Shown piece by piece: positions 36,183-46,800 of a stretch of 64,000 bases of DNA. Both the position numbers and the translations under genes were made by a program. Numbering within the stretch: position 1 is the first letter of the stretch; each line of letters starts with the position of its first letter. Below the pieces are notes generated by a model. That model was not told where the DNA came from and ran no database searches. It saw only the letters and a program-made list of their open reading frames with translations. The stretch is from contig CM022301.1 of assembly GCA_011799875.1 (NCBI GenBank), positions 216,190,526 through 216,254,525 of the forward strand, read 5' to 3'. Source of the stretch: Thinopyrum elongatum (Eukaryota > Streptophyta > Magnoliopsida > Poales > Poaceae).

Positions 36183-37110
36183 GTTATGTGTTGTAGTAAT
36201 AGCTACTAGCCCATGAAGGTGCATCGGTTGATAACTAATTTTGGAAAGAAATCCTAATCATTGGCTTATTGCAATTATCCAGACTCCTTCTATCAAAGTC
36301 ATAAAGTGATTTGCTGACTAGATTGCTGGCCACCTCGCATGTTTTCAGCCTCTGAAACCGCATCTAGTAATATTCTCCTGTCCCCATCAAGTTACTAGAT
36401 GCGTCAGCAGCAGCTGGCGTGCTGCTTTCAGCTCCCATCCAAACAGCGACATATATTGCCACGGAGGCCCAAAAGAATGCAGAAAAGAGGAGGAACAGAT
36501 ACAAAAACTACGGTAAAAGTTGCAGCAATGCCAGCCCCAGCCTACCTATCTCCTCCCTTCCTCCGCCTCCACCACCCCGCCACCGCCAGCACCAACACGA
36601 GCGTGCCCCTCCTCGCCGGCCGCCGCAACCGTCGCAGCCACCCACGGCACATGTCAGGTACCGCAAACTCCCATGGCATCTCCGTCAGGAGCGAGGATAT
36701 GCTCCTCCGGATACCTACGAGGCCACAACATATGCTCTGCAGAAAGTCTTCGTCCCATAATACTATTAACGTAATGGCGTGCGGCTACACCCTACCAGGT
36801 CCCGTGCTTCTTAAAGCCAAGGTCGGCGATGGTGACGGCGACGGAGGGGACGACCTCCTCCTAGCATCGCGGCGACACGCGTAAGAGGCAGACCGGCTTT
36901 CTGCTCCGCACGCTACTGTTCATGTGCGCGGCATTCCGCGTGGCCGTTGCGCTCACCCGCGTTTTATACCACGCCGCGGCCGGCAGCGTCCTTGGCGTGG
37001 CCAGGGTCCTCTTCGCGGTGGCCAACGAGCGGTGCCTTCGTTGCGTGAACCAGGCGGCGCTCGGGCGCAGCGTCACGGGCACCTTCTGCGGGGACTTGTT
37101 GGTGGGAGCC
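36183..37110 (+). promoter_or_regulatory. Upstream region of PAP2 exon 1, copy A
   Basis: About 0.9 kb lie between the Harbinger end and the ATG at 37111. It contains a candidate P1BS phosphate-response site GGATATGC (36695-36702) and a TATA-like TTTTATAC near 36963-36970. Several stop-free frames (for example 36399-36884) occur in the GC-rich part, but none resembles a known protein. Substitutions relative to copy A' include a change that creates TAG at 36862-36864 in an upstream frame that would lead into exon 1. Confidence 0.5.
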
Positions 37111-37251
37111 ATGTCGCACTCGTGGAGGCTGCTCATGCAGGGGCTCACGTCGCTTGTGTTTCTCTGCGCGCGCGCCGAGGAGTACGTCCGGCCGCCGCCG
37201 AGCCCGCTTGTGCTGACGGCGCACGACAAGCCGGCGGCTCATCCTCAGCAG
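37111..37251 (+). pseudogene. PAP: Orphan duplicate of PAP2 exon 1
   Basis: Forty-seven codons encode a signal peptide (MSHSWRLLMQGLTSLVFLC, then ARA/EE) and the first mature residues, ending at HPQQ before a strong donor CAG/GTAAGG. PAP copy 1 has the same phase-0 exon boundary after QQ. The matching exon 2 (55764) lies more than 18 kb away, past the Tat-type element and a second, identical exon 1. This copy therefore probably makes no PAP, although its promoter may still be transcribed. Confidence 0.85.
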
Positions 37252-37583
37252 GTAAGGGCAGATTTTGACTCTGAACAACTCTCAAGTGTGTGCAAGAATT
37301 TGGCATTTCTTGCAAAGTTATTTTTTAGCTGCTTCTTCTTCATTTTGTCTCACGGAGATGTGTGCAGCTGATTCATAAGAATTTAGCAACACAATCTGAG
37401 GTTATTTTCAGTTACCCCTTAGGACTATATGCAACACTTACAAAGTTTCTTGAAGAAGAAAAACGCTGCTTGATTCTTGATGCCTGTACAAGATGCTGCC
37501 ATGATCATGTGCAGATCTGCACAGAGGGGTTTAATTCCTCTACCTACCAGTCAATTGTGCCTACTACAAAGATGATGAAATTG

Positions 37584-38578
37584 TGTCGGGGACGAATCCG
37601 CGATCACCTATGGGATCCAGGGAAGGACCCCTTTACGTTCGGCAGGGAGAGACGGTCGCACGAAGAGCAAATCTAGCGAAGAACATGACAGCGCACGAGA
37701 GAGATTTACCCAGGTTCGGGCCACACGGATGCGTAAAACCCTACTCCTGCTTTTTGGTGTATTATCTGGATGATTATTCTAGCTCCAGGAGCGCTACAGT
37801 ACAGAGTAGCTGCGTACAATACTGGAGTTCTCAATCTCCCAGTTCCTAACCCCCCTCCATGTTGCCTATGGGCCTCCTTTTATACGCACAAAGGGGTCAC
37901 CAACAGGTGGCAAACAGTAAAGGTAGAGGTGGAAAGTTGCTACAGTAATGCCATTATTACTAGGATGACATGTCCTACCTACCACTGACGGCAGGGGACA
38001 AGGGCATTAAATGCCCATGCCTTAGCTGTCCAGATACATGTACCCGGACGTCTTGGACGTGGGAAAAGCCTATCCCACCTGCTCCTGCACCGCTAGCTAC
38101 AGAGTACCGCCGTCTACACAGTGCCCTGCCACACACGCTTGGAAGGACCCAGAGCGCCACGCTGGCAGAGGCACCGGAGCAGCACAGTAGCACAGTGGTA
38201 CAGTAACGCTTGCCGCGGCAAGACCTTGCCGCACTTGATAGCTTGCCGCAACCAATAGCTTGCCGCGCAAGGTAACTTGCCGGGGCAAGTACCTTGCCGC
38301 AGCTGCTATCTTGCCGCAGCCAATGACTTGCCGGGGCAAGTACCTTGCCGCGGCAAGTACTCTGCTACAGCAAACCTCAGGCTGGGCCTCAACTGTCCCT
38401 CCCGGCAAGCTCCTCTTGCCGGGGCCTTGACTCTTGCTTTGTATACTTTGTTCTTGAATGGCTTTAATAATCTTGAGCTTCTCTCTGGCTGTCCTCCCGT
38501 AAGCCTGGCCGCGGGATGCTGCTACTGCCCGTGCACAAGTACGGGGTACTAGGGTACCCCTATTCTAGTACATCGACA
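37584..38578 (-). repeat. 3' LTR of the Tat-type element (L1)
   Basis: Collinear over its whole length with the solo LTR at 53458-54452 (about three differences). It contains an array of nine CTTGCCG heptamers (38209-38357). Confidence 0.93.
38209..38357. repeat. CTTGCCG/CGGCAAG palindrome array in LTR L1
   Basis: Nine CTTGCCG heptamers lie within 150 bp. Four are paired with an inverted GGCAAG to form 14-bp palindromes (CTTGCCGCGGCAAG) or near-palindromes (CTTGCCGGGGCAAG). Copies of the array lie at 51112-51226 and 54083-54231. Confidence 0.85.
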
Positions 38579-38949
38579 GGAGCCCCCGGGCCTGGGCCAC
38601 ACACGGTGCCGGGCGTTGTTGGGCCAGGCCCAAACAGTGCACGGGCACGCGTGGCTGGGATAAGCCGAAACGTCTCTACGCTGTTTAATTGCACGCTCTC
38701 CCACGCGTCGCGCGTTGAATGCGGAGCGTGGGAAGCGTGCGCAGTTATCTCGAATGACGAAGAGGCGGATGGTTCCGCATCTTTCCCCATAAAAGGTGGG
38801 ACCTGCAGAAGCACTCACACACTCCTCTCACCATTCTCGATCTTCAAATCTCCGCCTTCTTCTTCCTCCGCTCCAAAACAAAGCGGTTTCCCAATCCTCC
38901 GCCACCGCGCGCGTCCGCATCTCCCTCGGACCTCAGCTCCGCCTTCGCC
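38579..38949 (+). promoter_or_regulatory. Promoter and 5' UTR of the antisense gene in the Tat-type element
   Basis: A TATA-like CCATAAAAGG at 38787-38796 is followed by a CT-rich leader and the ATG at 38950. In element orientation this is just upstream of the 3' LTR, whose end carries the polypurine tract. The gene thus appears to have its own promoter. Confidence 0.55.
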
Positions 38950-41900
38950 ATGCCTCCCAAAGGAGAAAAGGGGAAGACGGGGAAGTCCTCAAGGACGGAG
39001 ACCCAGGCGCAGTTGAAGAGGCAGAAGTACGCGCTCTTTGCTCCGACGCTCACGGGGGCGGATCTGAAGGCCAAGTTCCAAGGCATGTGGGCCGTGAGGA
39101 CCAAGGCGCATCCGGCCACCCGCGTTCGCCCAGCCACCGACGAGAGCGAAGTGAGCAAGTACCCCTTCTTTGCTTGCTACTTTTGGTGCGGGCTCTGCCC
39201 ACCTTACTCGGATTTCTTCAGCGACGTCATGTATACCTTCAATCTCCGTCTGCTGGATCTCACACCGAATGCCGTATCCACCATGGCAATATTCGCGCAT
39301 CTGTGCGAGAACTTCGTCGGCGTCGCACCCAACACCGCGCTGTTCAGGCATTACTTCACTCCCCGTGCTGAAAAGGGGGAGCCTCTCACTGTTGGCGTCT
39401 CGTTCGTTTCAAGATTGGGCGCCAAGGAGCATTATCTGAAGGGGGATCTTCGCCCAAGATGGGGAGAAATCCGGTCTGAATGGTGTTGGATCATTGACGA
39501 CGAGCCGCCACCATACTGTGAGCTTCGCAAGACCCCAGCAGCGCGTGGCACGGACTGGAGCGATCTGGATCCCCAGGACAAAAAGCTGGAGATTGCCGCT
39601 ACCAGGATCATACGGCTCAGGGAGGCCGGGCTCACCATAGGGATGGTTGGCGCAGACTTCCTCCGCCGCCGCATTGCTCCTCTGCAGCAGAGAGGAAGGC
39701 CGGCCTCTGATTGTAAGAACCCAGCCGATATCATGCGGCTGTGCCCTGGACTAATCAACAACTTCACAGTTCTGCAGCACGACTTCTTCATGCGAGAACT
39801 GTTCAAGCAAGAGACAGATCCAGAGAAGCGCGACAAGGCGTTCACGCTGCCGAAGCACATCGTGCCCCTTTGCAACAACTCCGCATTGAGTGCAATCATC
39901 GCTATGATGCCGCTCTGCAATGCGCACAGCGTTGAAGCAACTTGGGACGTGCCGCTCAAAGAAGACGTGCGGCGATTCTTTGACTCCACTGTCGAAAAGC
40001 AGGTCCAGGTGGAGGAGAGGCTCGTCCGCAACACCACTGAGCAAGAAATAGAATTCATTGCTCGAAGAGTGGAGGAGGACAAGCTCGCCAGGGAAGCTGG
40101 CGATTTTGGTTATACTTTGGCGGAGCTCGACGAGGCACAAAAGGAGAGCCTTGCCGAGCAGGGGATGTTTGCCGGGAAGGGCGAGCTCGCCGCACCCGGC
40201 AAGGATGTCGGGCCAAGCCAGCCTGCCGACGAGTCAGGCAGCTCGGAGGATGAGGGCTCCTCTTCCGAGGAGGGCATCGAAAGCCCACCGCAGTCAGAGT
40301 CCCCAGCCCCTCTGAGGAGGAAACACCTTCGCAGGCTTGGCAAAGTGGCTGAGCGGCAAGAAGCTCAACAACCGCCGGAGCGCCGTTCAACACGCTCGAC
40401 CGCGGCAAGGGCTGGTGCTGCGGGAGCGTCTCACGCGGCCCCGGCAACTGGAGCAGGGTCATCAAAGACCGCTGCTACTACCCCCGCCAAGCGGCCAAGG
40501 AGCCCAGCTCCCCCTCCTCCCCCTCCTCACACGGAGGCGGACTTTGATTTTTCCGCTCTCAGCGAAGAGGACGACGAGGAAGAGTAAGTTCCCTTGCCGC
40601 GACCCTCAATCTTTGTAAGATTTTGTTTCTGTCCTCACTTGTCGCACTCCGGCCTTGCTTCCGCAGGGAGGAAACCTTGGCGGAGAGGATGAGGAAGAGA
40701 GCTAAGGTCTCGACGAGCAAGACCGTGGTGGTCGTCGAAGATGAGCCCACGGCAACCACCGGGGGAGCGTCTGAGACCATCCCGACCAGCTCGGAGCCCA
40801 GCCCTCGTCGCAGCCCCCAGCGCAGCCCCCAACGTAAGTATTCCAACTACCTTTCGCTGGCGGTCGCTGAGGAACAAGCATTTGTCACTGACATCTTTGG
40901 GCGTGTAGGAGAGGAGCAGCAAGTGGAGCCATCTGAAGGTGCTCCAGAAGTACCACCCCCCTCGACCACACCGCCAAGGAGAAGATCTCCGGTAAGGGCT
41001 CCCACTAGCGAGCCGAGCCACGAAGAGGAGCCGGCAAGCGCCGAAGCGCCAAGCACCAGCGCTGGCGACCCCACCCCAATGACAAACGTTGACGGGGGAG
41101 GGGAGCCCACCGCTCCTGAGCTCAACACGGGTAAACCCACTTGTCGCAAAACTCTTTCTGCTTTCTTTCTTTTGTCTTCTTGAATTTCTTCCTGAAGCTC
41201 TTTTTGCTTTACTTCTCGGGTTGGCAGAGCCCTCCTCGGTAGAGCCAATGAACATTGACTCTTCTGCCGAGGAGAACACCGCAGGGGCCGTCGACGACGA
41301 GGCCGCCAAGGCCGCCGCTGCCAAGGCCGACAAGCTGGCAGCCGACAAGCTTGCCGACGAAGAAGCTGCCAGGGCTGCCGAAGAGGCCGGCAAGGCCGCC
41401 GAGGATAATACCGCCAAGGCGCCCACCGATGAAGCCGCCAAGGCTGCTGAAGCTGAGGCCGCCCAGAAGGCTGCTGAGGAGGCCGGCGAGGGAGCCGGTG
41501 GTCGTACTGACGGCCCTGAGGCCACAGGAGCGCCAGGCGCTACTCCGACCACGGGTCCCTCAACCACTGAAGAGGCGGCAGCGCCCAACTCGCCTCCGCC
41601 AAGCAAATACATCCGGGTCGGCGAGAACGTCTACGTCAGCCTCCCCTGGACGGTGGGCTCCAGAGCGCCAACCGAGGAGGATGTTGTGGATGAGGAGATC
41701 CTTGCCGCTGCCGGGCTCCAGCTTGTGGATGCGCCAGGCGCCAGCAGCAGCAGCACGTCTGAAGAGGAGCAACTGCTCCAAAAGCTGCTGAATCTTCATC
41801 GCGCCCGACGGGAGAAGCTAGCTTCCAGGGAGGCGCTCATCGAGAAGGCCGAAGCTGACATGTTGAGGCGCGCGGAGATCTTGGCGGACGTCCGCGCGTG

Positions 41901-42966
41901 ATCTCTTAATGCGTTAGAGGTCAAGCGGGCACAGCTGGCCGAAGAACGGCAGGCCCTCCTCCTGATGAAGCAAGACATTGAACAAAAACAGGAGGAGACC
42001 GCCAAGGAGTTGTCTGCTCAGGCCGGTGATCTGAACCAGCGGAAAGTGGACCTCGATGCCCACGAAGAGGAACTTGCCGAGTGCAAGAAGAAACTTGCCG
42101 AAACTCTCCAGCAGAAAGACGAGGAGGTGGCAAGACTTGTCGCAGAGCGGACCCAGGGGCAGGCACAAAAACACCAGAAGGAAATCGAAGCCTTGGCCCA
42201 AGAGTACGCCAGCAAGTTGGGGGAGGCCACCAACGCTGTCGCTGCTGCAGAAGTGAACAGGAAGGAAACGGGGGAGAAAGTGGCAAGACTAGAGGCCGCC
42301 CTCAAGGCAAACGGTGACAAGCTCTCAACGCTTGAAAGTGAGAGGGCAAAGGTGACCCACACTTTGGCGGAGATGCAAGTTACCATAGCCAAGAAGAACA
42401 ATCTGCTTGCCGCCGCCAACGACTCCATAGCAGACCTGAAGCTGAAGCTGACCACGCTGAAGGAGACGCTCGACACCACCAGAAAGCGCGAAGGGCTTCT
42501 AATGACAGAGCTCCAGAAGGAAAATGGTCTGCTTCAAGACGCTATTGCAACCCACAAGAAGTTCAGGGATAACGTGGGGATCTTCACAGACAGGCTTGCC
42601 AGCGCCACCGAGGGCATCGACAAGGAGCTGACTGCCCTGAAGGTACCGGACTTTGGGTACTCCACCGACAAGAACACGCAAACTAGCGTCAAGCTAGCCG
42701 AGTTCTTCGACGGAGTAGTAGAAGCACTCCAACAGCTCCAAGTCAATCACAAGGCTCAACTGGCCGACGAGTCACGCAGGCTTTGCCGGGGAGTTCTCCG
42801 GAGGTTGTTGGTGAAGATAGCATACAGAAACCCGGGCGTCGACTTCAGCAACATCTTCAAAAGCTTGCCAAAGGGATACGACCCCGCGCCACTAGAGGCC
42901 CTTGTCGCGCCCATCGTGGAGAGGGTGGACCATATCCAGAGAGTCGAAGGCGAGCACCGCAATTAG
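38950..42966 (+). pseudogene. Antisense accessory gene, Transposase_28-like domain plus coiled coil, four exons
   Basis: The predicted exons 38950-40583, 40667-40833, 40909-41130 and 41228-42966 join with good GT-AG signals and total 3,762 nt, exactly 1,254 codons. Exon 1 encodes a basic N-terminus and the domain that Pfam calls 'putative gypsy type transposon' (KYPFFACYFWCGLCPPYSDF, then LDLTPNAVSTMAIFAHLCEN). An acidic/Ser-rich then basic linker follows. Exon 4 has an Ala/Lys/Asp/Glu-rich repeat and a long coiled coil from about 41760 to 42500, then a helical C-terminus. A single in-frame TGA at 41899-41901 (Arg CGA expected) splits it; otherwise the frame is open. Antisense genes of this kind occur in Grande/Tat-lineage elements; their function is not known. 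Confidence 0.85.
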
Positions 42967-43803
42967 AGAGCCCATTCTTCTCCCTCCTTGCCGCCGCTAG
43001 ACATGTTAAAGAACAATCTGTTTAAGCCGCGGCAACTTATCTTGTAATATAACTTGCAATATTTTGGAGTTAATGCATGTCATCTCCCTTGAGCAATTTC
43101 TTTCTTTGTGTGTACTTGCCCTACGCTTATAGGGAACTTGCCGGTGCGCGCACCATTGCCGCGAGCGCTGGGTGCGGGACTTCAGCAGCCTGCTGGCGGT
43201 GCCGCTGCCGGCAAGCAACCTTGTCGCGCTCAGTGCAGCCACTTAGGTTGTTGAGCGGACTCGAAACAAGGTAAGGGCGCGACCGATTACGCTTAGGTTC
43301 CGTCGCGCACAGGTTTTCCATACAAAGAGTAGTATCGTTCAAGGAAAATAACCTTGAAAATAAAAAAGAATTTGATTGTTCAAACTTTGGCACTTAGCTT
43401 TGTCGCTGATCTCTCCGCGGCAAGGTCTTGTCACTGCTTGCCGCTGCCTTCTTCCCGGCAAGGCAAAGTTTCTTTGAACGACGCCTGGTCCATATCATTA
43501 TCCCATCCCCCCTGGCAAACTTGTGCGCGAGGGAAGCTTCTGTCTCTTTGAGAAAAAGAAAGAAGAGAAAATAAAGATATAGGAGCTTGGCGGCTCGTTA
43601 ATGCTTACCGGGGAGGCTGTACTGCACAGTATGTCAGATAATCATGCAAAATAAAAGTAAACATGAAATCATCAAAAACTGCGAAATACAAAAGCTTTAT
43701 TTATGCACAGGGTCTGCGCCTGGCTTTGTACAAAGGATTACATGCAACAGCGGCAAGACTTGTACAAAAGGTGGTTGCCGGGGAAGGGCCCGGCAACCGC
43801 GCC
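42967..43803. other. Spacer between convergent antisense gene and gag-pol
   Basis: These 837 bp separate the ends of two genes that point at each other. The spacer is AT-rich with scattered CTTGCCG/CGGCAAG words and presumably holds both polyadenylation regions. No coding frame was supported. Confidence 0.5.
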
Positions 43804-46800
43804 TTATGGAAAAAACTTACGAAGATGCTCAATGTTCCAGGAATTGATCACTGGAATGCCATCCCCGGTCTCCAGGCGGACAGCGCCGGGCCTGGTGACT
43901 CGTTTCACCCGATAAGGGCCTTCCCACTTCGGCGTCAACTTGTTTGAATTCTTGGCCGACTGAACGCGCCGAAGAACAAGGTCGCCTTCCTCAAGACTTC
44001 TGGCATTAACTTTGCGGCTATGGTAGCGACGCAAAGCTTGCTGGTAGCGAGCAGCTCTCACAGCAGCCTGAAGACGATCCTCCTCGAGGAGCACAGCGTC
44101 ATCTTGCCGCAGTTGCTCTTGCTCAAGCTCATCGTAAGCGAGCACTCGAGGTGACCCGTATACGAGTTCCGTGGGGAGAACTGCCTCTGCTCCATAAACT
44201 AGAGCAAAAGGCGTCTGGCCAGTAGCTCGATTTGGCGTCGTCCTGATCGACCAAAGAACCACTGGCAGCTCCTCGATCCAGTTCTTGCCGCACTTGCGCA
44301 GCCTGTCGAAAGTTCTCGTCTTGAGCCCATGCAGCACTTCAGCATTTGCCCTTTCAGCTTGACCGTTGCTTCGCGGGTGAGCAACAGAAGCGAAACAGAC
44401 CTTGGCGCCAAGGTCTTCGACATACTGCATGAAGGCGTGGCTCGTGAACTGGGTACCGTTGTCGGTGATGATCCTGTTAGGAACACCAACGCGACAAACA
44501 ATTCCCTTGAAGAACTTGATGGCTGATTGTGCTGTCACCTTCCTCACTGCTTCCACTTCCGGCCACTTCGTAAACTTGTCGATGGCCACATACAAGTACT
44601 CGAAGCCCCCGGTGGCACGGGGAAAGGGGCCGAGGATGTCGAGCCCCCAGACCAAAAATGGCCAGGAGAGAGGGATTGTCTGGAGAGCTTGAGCTGGCTG
44701 ATGAATCTGCTTGGAATGAAACTGGCACGCTTCACACTTGGTTACTAGTGCAGTTGCATCCTGGAGGGCGGTGGGCCAAAAGAAACCTTGCCGGAAAGCC
44801 TTTCCAGCAAGGGCTCTTGACCCTATGTGGTGACCACATATGCCTCCATGAATCTCCGCCAACAGCTCCTGTCCTTCTTCCCGGGGAATACACTTTAATT
44901 TCACACCGTTTGGTCTTTTTCTGCACAGCATGTCATCGACAAATTGATACATATTGGACCGTCGGGCCACTTTCTCCGCTTCTTCCTGCTCTTCGGGAAG
45001 TTCTCCTGTCTGAAGGAAACGGACGATCTGCTGCGCCCACGCTGGAGCCTGTGGCTCGACAACGAGGACTAAAGGCATTTCTTCTGCTGCGGGAACATCA
45101 GGCCCTACGGCAAGAGCTTGTCGCTCTACCAGAGCCGGCCGTTCCCCGACGAGCTTGGCGAGAACAGCCGCTTCAACGACAAGAGCTTGGGGCCCTGCTG
45201 GAGCGTGCTGTCCTTCAACAAGCTCGTCGGGAGCAGTTGCTTCAACGACGGAAGCCCAAGGCCTCGTCGGAGCATCTTGCTCCTCAGCGCTTCGATCAGG
45301 AGCGCCTGCTTCAACGACAAGGACCCGAAGTCTTGTCGGAGCAAGTTGCCCCTTTGCCTCTTGCCTAGGAGCACCCGCTTCAACGACAAGAGCGTGAGGC
45401 CTTGTCGGAGCAAGTTGCCCCTCTGCATCTTTGGCGCTGACTTTGGCAGCCTTCTTGCCGGCGGCTTCGGGGAGCTCTGCCGGGAAGTAGTCGCCAGAAG
45501 CCAACTTCCTCTTCCTGCCTTGCCCTACTGATGGCGTCACGGATGGCTGAGTTAGTTGGAGCACAAAAGTGCCTGGTTCCACAGGCAATTTGAGTGCGGC
45601 GCGCTTTGACAAACCATCGGCAATGTCATTCTCAGCACGTGGGACGTGCTCCATTTGTAGGCCGTCAAAGCGTTCCTCCAACTTCCTCACCTCATCTACA
45701 TAAGCTTTCATCAATGGGCATTGATAGTTCTTGTTCACTTGCCTGACGACAAGCTGCGAATCTCCCCTGACAATAAGCTTCTTGATCCCAAGGTCTGCCG
45801 CGATCCTGAGACCGGCAAGCAACCCCTCATATTCTGCAGTATTGTTCGTCGCCTGTTCCTTGGGAAAGTGCATTTGGACCACGTACTTGAGGTGCTCTCC
45901 GGTGGGTGCGACAAGCAGTACGCCAGCACCGGCGCCTTGCAGCGAAAAGGCACCATCAAAGTACATAAGCCACTCTTTGCTTGTCTCCTTGCCGGGGAGA
46001 GTCGTCTCTGGGATTTCTTTGTCTGGCATTGGTGTCCATTCTGCGACAAACTCTGCCAAAACTCGGCTCTGTATGGTTGATGTACTCTCAAACTTGAGAC
46101 CAAAGCTCGACAACTCCAACGCCCACTCGACAATCCTGCCTGTCGCTTCTGGATTTTGCAAAATCCTTTTCAGCGGGAAGCGAGTGACGACGGTAACTTC
46201 ATGTGCTTGAAAGTAATGGCGCAGCTTTCTCGAGGCCATGAGAAGGCCGAAAAGCAGCTTCTGCACACCAGAATACCTTGACCTAGCTCCCTGCAGAAGA
46301 GAGCTCACAAAGTAGACCGGGCGCTGCACCATTTTTTTCTTTTGTATCACTTCGCCTGACTGCGCAGACGAATCCTTGTCGGCAGCAAAACTTGTCGGGG
46401 AAGCCCCCAGCTTGTCGCTGGACGTGCTTGCCGCAGTTACTGCCTCCTCATCCACCTCTCTCTCCGCTACTAGCGCAGCACTAACCACTTGATTGGTTGC
46501 CGCTAGATACAGCAACAACTTCTGTTGTGGTTTAGGTGCGACAAGTATTGGAGGAGAGGAGAGGTATCTCTTCAAGTCTTGCAGCGCTGCCTCCGCCTCC
46601 GGAGTCCATTTCAATGGACCTGCCTTTTTTAAGATTTTGAAAAATGGCAGGGCGCGCTCAGCTGACTTGGAGATAAACCTACTGAGAGCAGCAACACAGC
46701 CGGCAAGTCATCGTACATCCTTGACGCGCTTCGGTGCTTCAATTTGCTCAATGGCTTTGATCTTGTCAGGATTGGCTTCAATTCCACGTTGAGACACAAA

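Larger units (their letters stand above)
35638..38578 (+). repeat. Duplicated block, copy A (Harbinger end, PAP2 promoter, exon 1, LTR)
   Basis: This block recurs at 51512-54452 with a constant offset of 15,874 bp and no indel. I counted only about six substitutions over 2.9 kb. It covers the right 542 bp of the Harbinger element, the PAP2 upstream region, PAP2 exon 1, the start of intron 1, and the left LTR of the Tat-type element. Confidence 0.95.

Noticed and set aside
36399..36884. 161-codon ORF upstream of PAP2 exon 1, present in both duplicates
   Set aside because: No recognisable domain, and overlapping frames of similar length are also open. Conservation between copies only reflects the recent duplication.
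39432..40140. Minus-strand ORFs of 129-216 codons within the antisense gene
   Set aside because: They are shadows of exon 1, which has the recognisable Transposase_28-like domain and matching splice sites.
45118..45531. + strand frames across the 69-bp repeats
   Set aside because: The repeat unit is a multiple of three, so all frames can stay open. The minus-strand frame is continuous with RNase H and integrase.
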